Below, piece by piece: positions 52,429 to 62,239 of a stretch of 64,000 nucleotides of DNA. The notes beneath the pieces are model-generated. The model was given only the letters and a program-made list of their open reading frames with translations. It was not told the DNA's origin and made no database searches. How positions within the stretch are numbered: position 1 is the stretch's first letter; the number at the start of each line of letters is the position of its first letter. Where the stretch lies: NCBI GenBank assembly GCA_033807775.1, contig CM066326.1, positions 87,954,873 through 88,018,872 of the forward strand, written 5' to 3'. The position numbers were made by a program, and so were the translations under genes. This stretch comes from Saussurea involucrata. Its lineage: Eukaryota > Streptophyta > Magnoliopsida > Asterales > Asteraceae.

Positions 52429-53210
52429 TGTCAGGATCGATTCTTAACAAGAATTAAACTTCTTAGAAACAGAATTTAGAGAATCTTGCGGAATAGAACT
52501 CTAAATCAATTAAAGAACAATCAATAGAATTCAACACACTGTATATATCAAACTGTATTACTCACAAGCTTTACACCAAACCTCAATCTTGTTGAACAGG
52601 CTCAACAAGACGACTTCTACTTCTCTAGAAATAGGATCTATGATCTTGAGGTTAATTCTCTCTGAATAGCTAAACAAACTTTGTAAAAACTATTCTCTAT
52701 ATCGTGTATCTTCTTGTGTATTCTATATCTCCTATTATTCTAATAGCTATCAATACTATTTATACAAAAGTAATTACAAGATAACTATCAAAAGTAAATT
52801 GATCTTCTGAATCTTCGTTAAACATATCTTGATCAATTCCTTCTTTGTCTCCAAAAGTATCGCATACCAAACTTATCAAGTCAGCAGTATTAACAATGAT
52901 TTGGCTCAGCAGCATTAACGATGATTTGGCTCAGCAGCATTAACGACCTTCAGCAGTATTAACCTTCACAGTCTTCAAGCAGTAGTAACTCAGCTCAGCA
53001 GTACTAACCATGTCTAGCAGTAGTAATTTGGTCTAGCAGTACTAACTTCGTCTAGCAGTAGTAACTTCGTCTAGCAGTAGTAACTTGGTCTAGCAGTACT
53101 AACTTGGTCTAGCAGTACTAACCTTGTCTAGCAGTAGTAACGAAGAACTGGCAGTAGTAATATTGTCTTGGCAGTACTAACCATACTTAGCATATCTTCA
53201 GTTCCCAACA
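52429..53210 (-). repeat. 5' LTR of Sirevirus 1
   Basis: 782 bp. Differs from the other LTR at 'aacttggtc' vs 'aactcggtc' in the motif array. The motif array (about 52882-53180) lies in U3, upstream of the TATA box. Confidence 0.97.
52757..52764 (-). promoter_or_regulatory. Sirevirus 1 LTR TATA box
   Basis: Minus-strand 'tataaata'. The corresponding position in the 3' LTR is 42413-42420. About 16 copies of the GTTARTACTGCT motif sit upstream of it. Confidence 0.65.
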
Positions 53211-54051
53211 AAAGAATCACTATATAATTACCAATTAATCCATCCATTATCAATCGAATAAAAACAAACGAAGCACAAGATGAAAAATGCAACATGGCAC
53301 TCAAGATTTCATATGTAAAACTACAAATAAAACACTTTATTCTAAAATAACAAGCAATTTTCAGGCATAACAACAAAAATGAATTGATTTTGATAATTTG
53401 AATAAAACACAATACTACGTCTTATGCTCGACACGCTTTTAGTTTAATTCAATCGTTACAACAAACTTAAATGGTATTTCTATTTTTATTTTATAAAATT
53501 TTAAAATTTAGAGTTTTGATATTTATTGTCCTATTTTTTTCTAAGATTCCAACTTTGTTTCATTGTGCATCTTATTTCATTTATGTACTGGTATAAGATT
53601 TCAACAATAATTTTGATCTCTAAAGAGCTATTATTTCTAATCTAATACTATTATTTTGAACAGACCCAATGCATCATCGACCATTCCACCCATCGTGAAG
53701 AAACCCTAAATATATTTATTTAATAAATATCGATGATTATCTTCATAATTATCTCAGTAGTTAATAACATTATTTATCTTGAATTAGTGGATTGGAATGG
53801 ATCACGAATGGAATAGTGTTTCGGCCCGGTTTGGAGTGAGGCCTGATCCGGCCGGGTATGCCATCTCTAATATATAGGGACATGTTAAAAAAAGAACACC
53901 CTTAGTTTACGAAAATGTAAGAACATTTCTAAGATTCCAAATTATTTATATCGTAATTATAATTAAAAGAAAAAAAGTAAATAATTAAGAATAATTAAGT
54001 GGTTTTGTATGTATTTATAGTATTGAAGATTTCTATGTTCTTTATATTTTA
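53211..54051. other. continuation of Helitron and unassigned flank
   Basis: Resumes after the Sirevirus. No coding exon recognised. A stretch 'gaggcctgatccggccgggt' followed by 'atgccatctctaata' (about 53840-53874) resembles the end of another plant repeat. The Helitron 5' end is expected here but was not identified. Confidence 0.4.
53641..53711 (+). repeat. imperfect direct repeat, copy 1
   Basis: 'tctaatactattattttgaa' ... 'ccattccacccatcgtg' ... 'aaaccctaaat', repeated at 54470-54543 with substitutions and short indels. Confidence 0.7.
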
Positions 54052-54060
54052 TTGTATATT

Positions 54061-54384
54061 GAGTAAATTACATTTTTAGTCCTTGTGGTTTGTTGAAAAT
54101 TTCTATTTTCTTTCATATGGTATTGAAATTGTGATTTTTATCCTTATGGTTTATAATTCATCACCTTTTTCATCCTTATAATTTAAATTGTATTGCTATT
54201 TTCATCTCTATGCTTTAAAACTCATTTCTAATTTAGTTCTTCATACCTAAAAGTAGTGTTTTGACCTCAAGGACGAAAATAGAAATGAATTACAAACTAT
54301 AAGGACAAAAATAGAAATTTCAAAACCATAAGAATGAATCCGTAATTTTTAGCAAACCACAAGGACAAAAAATGTGATTTACTC
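54061..54384. mobile_element. MULE-like MITE, 324 bp
   Basis: 'gagtaaattacatttttagt' and its inverse at the ends, with inverted similarity through most of the element (alternating 'tccttgtggttt'-type and 'aaaccacaagga'-type words). An 8-of-9-bp flanking duplication (ttgtatatt 54052-54060, ttttatatt 54385-54393). Same terminal style as 8467-9344 and 20278-21887. Confidence 0.75.
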
Positions 54385-54469
54385 TTTTATATTTTAATAT
54401 ACCTCTTTAGGACAAAAAAAACTCTAACACTCATTTATAGTCTGATACTATTATTTCACTAAAAAAAAC

Positions 54470-54543
54470 CTGATACTGTTATTTTGAAGTTTGATCTGTA
54501 CCCGCATCATCTACCATTCCACCCATCGTGGAAACCCTAAATC
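54470..54543 (+). repeat. imperfect direct repeat, copy 2
   Basis: See 53641-53711. Here it is followed by GC-rich 'accaccgc'-type sequence that looks like a gene 5' region. Confidence 0.7.
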
Positions 54544-55629
54544 CCTAATCGACCACCGCAGTCCGCCACAACTCTCCACTCCTCGCCGGCCACCACCGCT
54601 CACCGCTCACGTCGACCACCACGGAAGCACAGATCACGGCGAGTCGTCGACCACCACAGCAGCACCACCGCTCACCAATGGTTGTTCTCGATGAAGGAGG
54701 TACGGGACCGACGGCGAACGGTGGTGATGCGGCGGTGGCGATGGGGAAGGGGGAGGAGGAGATGGGGAGGATCCAGAGCAGTCTAAAATTAGGGCTGGAT
54801 TGAACTCTGCGATTGTTAGGGAGAAATGTAATCGTAAACCAGATGATCATCCCCTCATTCCCCTTCTCCGACTAAACAAAAACCTCCGATCATCAATGGC
54901 AATGTTGCTGTGAAACCTCAGTGGCCTCCTCTTCATTCAACCCAAAATTCTCGCGATTTTGGTATCGATTTCGTTCCTATAGTCTAGATTAATACGTGTT
55001 TATTATGATTTTAGGTTTTTTGTTGTTTAAATCATGGTTTAGTCTGATTTAATTATGGGTTTTCTAACTTATTTTTTATACGTAGCTTTACCTCTTATCA
55101 ACATCTGGGTTTGGTGATTTTGGTTGGTGGAATGGTGGGTGTATTTTGACCTTTTGGGTTTTTTGTTTATTTCATGGCTTCTTTGCTTGATTCTTACTGC
55201 AGCTTCAGATTTCTTCGTTTAAGCCCTAAACCGTATGGCTATGGAGTTTGGGAGTATTTATAGCAGCTGTCTATTTGAACTGTATTTTTATTTCTATTCG
55301 TCAAATTGGGAAAATAAAATATACACTTTTGATACATGTGGTTTACATGTCTTAACATTGTGTTTGTAATGATTCTAAAATGAATTGTTGAGCATCCAGC
55401 TTTCGGTTTTTCATTATATATGATAGCCCCTTGATAGTGAATATCTAAAGCATTTTTTATAGATATTTTTTTTATATTTCTCAATATAGTTAAGTAATTT
55501 TGTTGGTTTGATGTTGGATCTTAATATTACCATAACTCCATATACAAAAGAAACTTTTATGGTTTGTTTATTTACATGTTTTTGTTATCAAACAATGAAT
55601 TGTTGTAAAATGAATCGTTTGTGGATCAG
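54544..55629 (+). other. gene-derived GC-rich sequence and intron-like DNA upstream of an RPL1 exon
   Basis: 54544-54830 is GC-rich with repeated 'ccaccac' and 'ggcggtgg' words; 54960-55629 is T-rich intron-like sequence ending 'tttgtggatcag'. I could not recognise any protein in it. It may be the 5' part of the gene fragment that supplies the RPL1 exon. Confidence 0.4.
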
Positions 55630-55713
55630 GTTGCTAGTCTTGGAAAGATTTTGGGACCAAGAGGACGGATGCCAAATCCAAAGGCTGGAACTGTTACAAC
55701 CACTATACCTCAG
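55630..55713 (+). pseudogene. orphan exon of organellar ribosomal protein L1
   Basis: 84 bp, 28 codons, bounded by AG (55628-55629) and GT (55714-55715). It translates to a segment containing 'LGKILGPRGRMPNPKAGTVT', the most conserved motif of bacterial-type (chloroplast or mitochondrial) ribosomal protein L1, which contacts 23S rRNA. No other L1 exon is seen in the next 3 kb or in the preceding kilobase. It therefore looks like a captured or leftover exon rather than a working gene. A gene with very long introns reaching beyond the Sirevirus cannot be fully excluded. Confidence 0.8.
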
Positions 55714-56005
55714 GTAATAATTTTTGCTTTCATAACATAAAAAATTCATGTGAGTTCTGACATTTAAAATAAACAGAGTAATTAGCATGTCAAGTTATTG
55801 TACGTGTACTTCTTCCACATTAACTTGTGAAAATGCAAAAAAGAAAAAAAAACATAACACCTGTGAATTTAATTGTACTAAGCCAAAATTTTGTTTATAA
55901 TTCCCCTAACCAAACCAAAACCCATGAGTGACAAACCAAAATTACTAAAAAGTATCAAATGAAACCAAAATCTCTCTCTCGATACTTGTCATAATTCTCC
56001 TAAGG
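55714..56005. other. intergenic, no supported gene
   Basis: AT-rich, nothing recognised. Confidence 0.55.
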
Positions 56006-56695
56006 CTACTCGGAGAGGTAAGAGTCTCGAATATACTGTGCGAAGGTTAAAGATGGTTTGAAACTCCACAATGGGTTCATCCTCGGACCCATTTTGAAAT
56101 TGTGGACCCAAGCCTCAAAGTACCCTCTCACCACTCCAGTATACTCGGAAGTCACCATCCTACAGAAGCGAGTCCTATCGCTTATCCGACTACACCAAGA
56201 CCGAGTGGCAATCCTTCGCTCCTGAGCTAATTTCAATTTCAACTTCAACAGGTTCCTCTCTTCTTTCAGGTTGTTCCTCTCCGATACCACATGAGTTAGC
56301 CTAATATAGGCCCTTTTCAAAGTCTCCAAATTTTCCGTGAGTTCGACAACCTTTCCTCGAGACATGGATAACCTATCCCTCAATTCACCTATATCTCCCT
56401 GCAAAGTTTCTATCTTCTCTTCAAGTTCATAGGTCTTAGGAGAACTTGGTGTGTACTCTTCAGTTTTGTCATACGAGGACTCCCTATGGCTTGGTGCACG
56501 AGATGACGTGTCTGGAGTGTGGATCGTAGCGGTCTGGTGATGTGAACTGCGATTGGCACTGTGGGTCATGCTAGTACGATGACTATCCTTCGATCCCCCA
56601 TTCAGACCTAGTCCATACGGTATCATTCGTCCCCCACATCCACGTCCACGCCCACGTCCACGGTGAACCGACCTAGTGTGGATTGTGTGCACCAT
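56006..56695 (-). CDS. unrecognised protein with RG-rich N-terminus and coiled coil
   Basis: 229 residues from ATG 56695. The base just upstream is 'ttgttttgtag|gaaa', a plausible intron acceptor in the leader. N-terminus 'RGRGRGRGCGGR', then a Ser/His/Thr-rich region, a coiled coil of about 70 residues ('ELEEKIETLQGDIGELRDRL'), then a short domain 'GVVRGYFEAWVHNFKMGP'. I do not recognise the family. The RG-rich start suggests nucleic-acid binding, and the surroundings are all transposon remnants. It could be a retroelement-derived gag-like or a lineage-specific ORF. No frame break. Confidence 0.5.
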   Translation of the reverse strand: MVHTIHTRSVHRGRGRGRGCGGRMIPYGLGLNGGSKDSHRTSMTHSANRSSHHQTATIHTPDTSSRAPSHRESSYDKTEEYTPSSPKTYELEEKIETLQGDIGELRDRLSMSRGKVVELTENLETLKRAYIRLTHVVSERNNLKEERNLLKLKLKLAQERRIATRSWCSRISDRTRFCRMVTSEYTGVVRGYFEAWVHNFKMGPRMNPLWSFKPSLTFAQYIRDSYLSE

Positions 56696-56710
56696 TTTCC
56701 TACAAAACAA

Positions 56711-57373
56711 TAAGGAAACACTAAGTTTAACCTTAAGCTAAAAGAATTATTAACCTATTGTGCATCAATCTGATGCTACTTGGCTTCCATGGTTTCATTT
56801 ATATTTACTGGATGGCTTTTCACACAAACACACACTTAGTCGGTAAGGTTTCTATATCATTAAGACATTTGACCGGCGAAACTGCAAGTCTCATTAAGTT
56901 GCTAACAAATCATCAATGCTAAAACTTAAATTAATTAATATGTTGATTTTGATTCCAGTTTTGTAATGATATTAAATAAATGAATTGTATAATTTATTAA
57001 TTTCGCTGTTATAATAAAAACATATATACAATTAGATATATTCAGAACAACGGTTTTATTGATTTCAATTTTAATTTTAACATCAACTATGAATTAGAAG
57101 TGAAAAAGATTTCTACTCTATCTTAAAATAACAAATAATATTATGCTTGAATATTTATTGAATCAATAAATATATAGATAGATTTGCCACCAAGAATCAA
57201 ATACTTTATAAAAAATCTAAGCATGTTGGCAATAGAAAATTTGCCAATGTAGAATCCACTTTTGAGTGATTTCATTATTGAAAGATCTTTATTATGTGGT
57301 TTGCACCCAAATCACCCAAATCACAATTTAAGTTTTCTTTGATAATGTTAGATTGATAAGATATAGAAGTGAT
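56711..57373. other. intergenic, no supported gene
   Basis: AT-rich. Probably includes the promoter of the ORF ending at 56006. No motif pinned down. Confidence 0.5.
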
Positions 57374-57447
57374 AGTAACATATATAAACCAACGGATTAA
57401 ATAAAAATTTACCCTAAACACGATTTTATCCTTCGCGATAGAATCGT
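57374..57447 (+). repeat. 74-bp direct repeat, copy 1
   Basis: 'agtaacatatataaaccaac' ... 'cttcgcgatagaatcgt', repeated at 57679-57752 with one mismatch noted. Confidence 0.93.
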
Positions 57448-57678
57448 ATATATTTGTACGGATGAACACATATATATATATATGTATATATCTAAACAAA
57501 ATAATTGTAAAGCTTCATCCAATAACAATTATATATATATGTGTGTGTGTTGACACCAATTGAAAAAAGCTTTCAAGCTTAGTGCTTGAAATCACAAACA
57601 AACCAGCAGTAATATTAAATATTGAAAAACTCTTATTAGCAAATAAAAAACTGTAATAGTGAAAATATGGAATCTGAC

Positions 57679-57752
57679 AGTAACATATATAAACCAACGG
57701 ATTAAATAAAAATTTATCCTAAACACGATTTTATCCTTCGCGATAGAATCGT
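57679..57752 (+). repeat. 74-bp direct repeat, copy 2
   Basis: Second copy, 305 bp from the first. The 231 bp between contain (TA)n/(TG)n runs and no recognised termini. Confidence 0.93.
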
Positions 57753-57924
57753 CAAAAGAAAGGAGTAGGAACAGAGTGTTCACTCTAGTGAACAAAAGCA
57801 AATAACGATTACAGAAAATTAAAACCAACCTGTTTTCGTGAATTGGATCGTAAAGCCCTAAAATTTTTTCTCTTGGGGAAGAATACACAAACCCTAAAGA
57901 TTGGAAGAAGGGTTTAAATAAAAC

Positions 57925-58245
57925 GATGGAATCTGCAGGAATTTTAGAGATAACTATTAAGAGATTTTAGAGATAACTATTAATTTTGGAATTTAAATAA
58001 AAGAAAGCATAATCTGCAGGAATTTAATTAATTTAAAAAAAAAAGATTTTAGAGATAACTATTAATTTTCAGCAGGAATTTAAATAAAAAAAAGCAGAAT
58101 CTGCAGGAATTTAATTAATTTAAAAAAAAAGATTTTAAAGACAACTATTAATTTTCACCAGGAATTTAAATAAAAGAAAGCAAAATCTGCAGAAATTTAA
58201 TTAATTTTTATAAAAAAAAAGATTTAAGACTTTAAGACTTTCATA
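57925..58245. repeat. 81-96-bp tandem repeat, about 3.5 copies
   Basis: 'atctgcaggaattt' recurs at 57931, 58012, 58099 and (changed to 'atctgcagaaattt') 58195. Each is followed by 'agattttaaagacaactatt'-type sequence. Non-coding. Confidence 0.85.
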
Positions 58246-58892
58246 TCTGATTTTTCTAAATCTGTTGAATTTAAATCGAAGAACTCCCCTAATTATTACT
58301 ACACAAATATGTTTAACAAACCATATATTTAAATGTCTTAAACAACGAACTAAGTAGAAGTGTGTTTCTTAAAATTAATTAAAGAAAACAATATATCATA
58401 ATATCCAATATATCGTAATATCCACTTCTGTTAGTCTAATCGTAGCAGTACAAAGAACCTTGGTCCCAAACATAATAGGACTATTTTATCTTTAAGAAAT
58501 GAGAATTTAACCAAAAGAAACTTAAAATGATTTAATTACCAAACCAACTTATATATTTACCCGGTTGAAAATTCTCAAATTGATAATATACTATTTAACA
58601 ACACCAACTCATTATCATTAATTCACTAAAGTAGCAATTGATATGAAAACTGATCATCATTTATTCACTAAGCTAGCAACTGATATGAAATATTGTAGTT
58701 GATGGTGTATCTATAGATACTTCGGCATCAATATTGTCGAGATTGTATCTTATCTTCACAACAACCAATTTAGATTCTTGCATCACCTTTAGCGTCTAAA
58801 ACCAAAATAAAATGTCCGCAATGAAAATGATACACAGTTTTAGGAGTTTAATTATTACACTTTTTAGATAACTAAATGACACTTTTACCCTT
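58246..58892. other. intergenic, no supported gene
   Basis: AT-rich. A 'ttattcactaa.gtagcaa.tgatatgaaa' unit occurs twice near 58620-58690. Nothing else recognised. Confidence 0.5.
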
Positions 58893-59142
58893 TGTGATAC
58901 CAGAAACAAGTAATCAATCCAATAACATTAAAGTGTCCACCTCTATATTCAATAAATCAATCAAAGCTCACACAATACAATGAAGAACAAATCAAGTGTG
59001 TGTGGCTAGTGTGTGTAGGTGACTCTTATGATTGCTAGACCTAATTAGGAAAACAAGCAAACAATATATACATAGGGTAAAGAATCATCCTATTACAAAA
59101 TAGGCCCCTCTACTTAGTACAACTAGAATTTAGGCACTAACA
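58893..59142 (-). repeat. probable 3' LTR of Sirevirus 2
   Basis: From 'tgtgatacca' to 'gcactaaca' on the plus strand, about 250 bp, TG...CA. The inner boundary is fixed by the adjacent polypurine tract. The outer boundary is a guess because the partner LTR is outside the window. Confidence 0.55.
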
Positions 59143-59158
59143 TTCTCCCCCTTTGTAT
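59143..59158 (-). other. polypurine tract of Sirevirus 2
   Basis: Minus strand 'acaaagggggagaa' adjoining the LTR. Confidence 0.8.
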
Positions 59159-59175
59159 AAGTAGAGGCAAAGAAA

Positions 59176-62158
59176 TTAGACATCTACTGGTGTCACAATA
59201 CGTTTACGGAGACCAAAGATGTGTTCGAATCGGCGCAGTTCCAGGCGGTAGTCTTTCCGGTAAGAAATAGCTTTCAGCACTTGGTTGATCAGGTCCTTTT
59301 CTTTGTCAGTGAGCTTTACCAATCCATTGGCATCCAGACGAAGCCTGCTTTCCAGATGAACTGAGATGATCTTCAAGGTACCCTCACAGAACTTGTTTAT
59401 TTCGATGACTCGCAAAAACCTTTTCGTTGAGTCAGGTTCAACATAAACAACCCCAAGTTCTGGCTTGCTTAGAACGGTGTAAGCGGGGAAACCTTCAATA
59501 TCAGATAGTTTTCTGTTCGGTCTTTTCAGGTTCACACTCTCTTGAAAGGATTCCAGGCCCATCTGAAAGTCAGTAAGATAAGAGAACTTGAGAATGTTCT
59601 TCATAAAGTTCTTCACACTTCGGAAGGCAGCTTTGTATTGTATTCTGTTCTCAGGACTCTTCAGCTCCGGATGATCAACAAGAAGGTTGAAAAGACTCAG
59701 AAGATCGTTCAGCCTCAGACTCTTGAAATCAGCTTAAGAAAATACGCTTTCAGACCCATCTGACCTCAAGACGGTGAACTCTGGATAGAAGACACCAAAC
59801 AGCTTCTTAGATTCAACTTTCAGCACTTTCATAATCAGGTTGTCTGATTGGACGGCTTCTGATCCTCTGTCTTTATGCTTCACAATGTACAAAAACTCGA
59901 CTTTCTTCAGTGAAGGCCAATCTTCAATTCCATACACCTTCTCCAAGTTGATCTTCTGAACCTCCCGTACATATAGCTCTTTCCGTATGGTCTCTAGATA
60001 AGGAGTATGTATCGGTACTCTGTCTCCAGTGGCCACGTACCTTGGTTCAGTAACGACTATACTCTGAAATACCCAGAGTTCTGCTTCAAGTACTTTATCT
60101 CTGATCTTCCTATCAGGTATAAGCGATGTTAGAGGAGCTAAAATACTTGAACTTGGACCTGCAGATTCGACATTTGTTGGAGCATTTTCTAGCATGGCCG
60201 GAACATCTTCTTCGGACTCTATATCCATATCCTGAACCCCAGTTTCTGTCTCATAGTCTAGTTCATCTAAGGCTTCAATCATTTCCTCTTTGATCTTGAA
60301 ATTTAGATGTTCAGGTTCTTCATCAGAATCAATGTCTATGATTTCGGTTCTATTGTCAACAGCCGCAGGCTTTTCAACCCCAGCTATGACATCAGCTAGA
60401 ACAAGTGATTCTTCCACATTCTCCATAACAGTATCAGTTCCACCTGTTCCCTGTTCACCAGCTGGCTGATCTGAGCCATGAACGATTCCAGTAGCTGTCC
60501 CACTAGATTCACCAACCCCTGTAGATCTCTTCTCCCCCTCATGTTGATCAGGCGGATCCTGATCATCATGTCTTCTTTTCCGTGAGGCTTCGGCTTGAAT
60601 ACCACATCTTTCTTCGATTACCGTTACCCGTGTAGCTAGAGATTGATATCCAACAAGTAGGGCGCTAGTCATATCGGTGATAGCATTAGTTAGCTGCTGA
60701 TATTGTGAGTTTACAGCACCCTCATTCTCACCACTAGCTAAAACTACATCTGCTTCTACTTCTTCGTTTACAGCACCGGTTGTAGTTTCAGCAAGTTCCA
60801 TAATCCATGTAGAATCATCAGAAGAAACTACCATTCTTGATCTTTTTCCCACAAATCGTGGAATCAAGTTCGTATTGGGATCGTGATCAGAATCATCGTC
60901 ATCATCATCAAATGGAGGTATAGCGGTATTCTCCTCAGCTTCTTTGTTAACAGCTTCATCATTGGGAGATGATGCAGCATTGGCATTAGCAGAGTTCCAT
61001 GAAACGTCATCGGCGAAAACATTTTCTTTAGGTACCTTCGGTGGTCGTCTAGATGATGCTTCACCAACAGTCCGTATTCTTCTCCCTACTCTCTTTCTTT
61101 TAGTTCTTCTCACCCCTCGTTGTTCAGGAGCACCCCCTGTTCCTGAACCCCCTCGACTATTGGACCCTCACCTCCTAAAGGATTTGCATCGTGGGTAGGT
61201 CCCTCCGGCTCTGGCTGGACCGGCAATGCATTTTCTATTCTATACTTCCTAACTACCCTGGACTATTGGTCGGCATAGTCGAGTAAGTCTTCACGTAGAA
61301 CGATAATATGAGCAAAATTCATCGCTTTGGGCATTCTAAGAACATGCATGTACTGGCTAGGCCCTCTGGGATGTTGCTCTCGTCGTGGGATCTGGTCGTT
61401 GTCTATCATTGCTTGATGGATCAAGATCTGGAAGAAACGCTGAAATGGGACGAAGTTACGTCTCATCTTGGGTTTTAACTGATCAGCAGCAAGTTCAACC
61501 ATTTCATTCCAAATCAAGACAGCGTAGTCGATATTGTGGTTGAAGACAAACGCGTGAAACATGCGTAAAGTGGCTAAGTTGGTCTTGTCTAATCCATTAT
61601 GCTTTGAAGTCATACACCTGTTGAAAATAGAGCATATGGAATAGTAGAGTGGCGGGAGGAAATTACGTTGAAAGTGGAAGATCCAGTCAGTGGAGCATTT
61701 TCCGGTGGTTGATAACCTAGACTTCGAATGTCATCAAATAGCTGAGATTCAGGAATCGGATCCTGAAGATCGTCACTGGGAAGGCCTAGAGATGGTCTGA
61801 GTCCCCGCAGTGTGAATCTGACATCGAAGTGGTCAAGCTTTGCTGTAAACTTTGGTACTTGATCAGTTGGTCTGTAGGCTAATGTATTCCAGAACTGTTT
61901 AAGGTAGATCGCGGGCACGAGCTCAACTTTCGTCAACGCAGTCAGAACCGGATGACGGCGGATGATTTCAATGATGATTTGATGAGCAAAAGGAACTGCA
62001 AGGTCTAGATGATGGTTGTTATCTAGAAACTGCACCTTTGGACTTGTACTCGGATATATCTCTTCGTCTAAGTCATGCGCGTTAACTGATGGATGTGACG
62101 AACGATGCGAACGAATGATGGTATTTTCATCCGAAGCATATTCATCGTGATCAGCCAT
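59176..62158 (-). pseudogene. Sirevirus 2 third ORF, broken
   Basis: Starts at ATG 62158 and ends at 59176. The first part (62158-about 61670) contains 'HPVLTALTKVELVPAIYLKQ' and 'SLGYQPPENAPLTGSSTF', related to the N-terminal domain of the third ORF in Sirevirus 1. A single-base frameshift near 61670 moves reading to the frame of 61263-61613 ('KHNGLDKTNLATLRMFHAFV'). A further stop occurs at 61263. The next open segment 59734-61113 is acidic and Ser-rich with a 'KRKRVGRR' stretch. An in-frame TAA at 59734-59736 precedes the C-terminal 146 residues (59176-59616). Function unknown for the family. I could not decide whether the step between 61263 and 61113 is an intron or decay. Confidence 0.75.
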
Positions 62159-62239
62159 CTGGAATAGTACACAGTTAAGAATCGGACCAAAATCGAGTTT
62201 GCCTTGAAAAACTTTTCCAATTTTTTTTTTCTATGTGTT

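Larger units (their letters stand above)
42085..53210 (-). mobile_element. complete young Sirevirus-type Ty1/copia retrotransposon
   Basis: 782-bp LTRs (42085-42866, 52429-53210) differ at one position that I found. Perfect 5-bp duplication AAAGA (42080-42084, 53211-53215). Minus-strand order: 5' LTR, tRNA-iMet primer site, gag, pol, spacer array, third ORF, polypurine tract, 3' LTR. A copia pol order with integrase before reverse transcriptase, a long ORF after pol, and repeated polypurine-like motifs define the Sirevirus group. One LTR difference suggests insertion within roughly the last 0.1 million years. It is nested in the Helitron. Confidence 0.96.

Noticed and set aside
53860..53885. 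'tccctatatattagaga' on the minus strand as the Helitron 5' TC terminus
   Set aside because: The preceding base is G rather than A, and the sequence continues as another repeat type. Evidence too weak.
61618..61666. A 49-bp GT-AG intron in Sirevirus 2 ORF3
   Set aside because: Too short for a plant intron, and splicing would not restore the reading frame; a single-base frameshift explains the data better.
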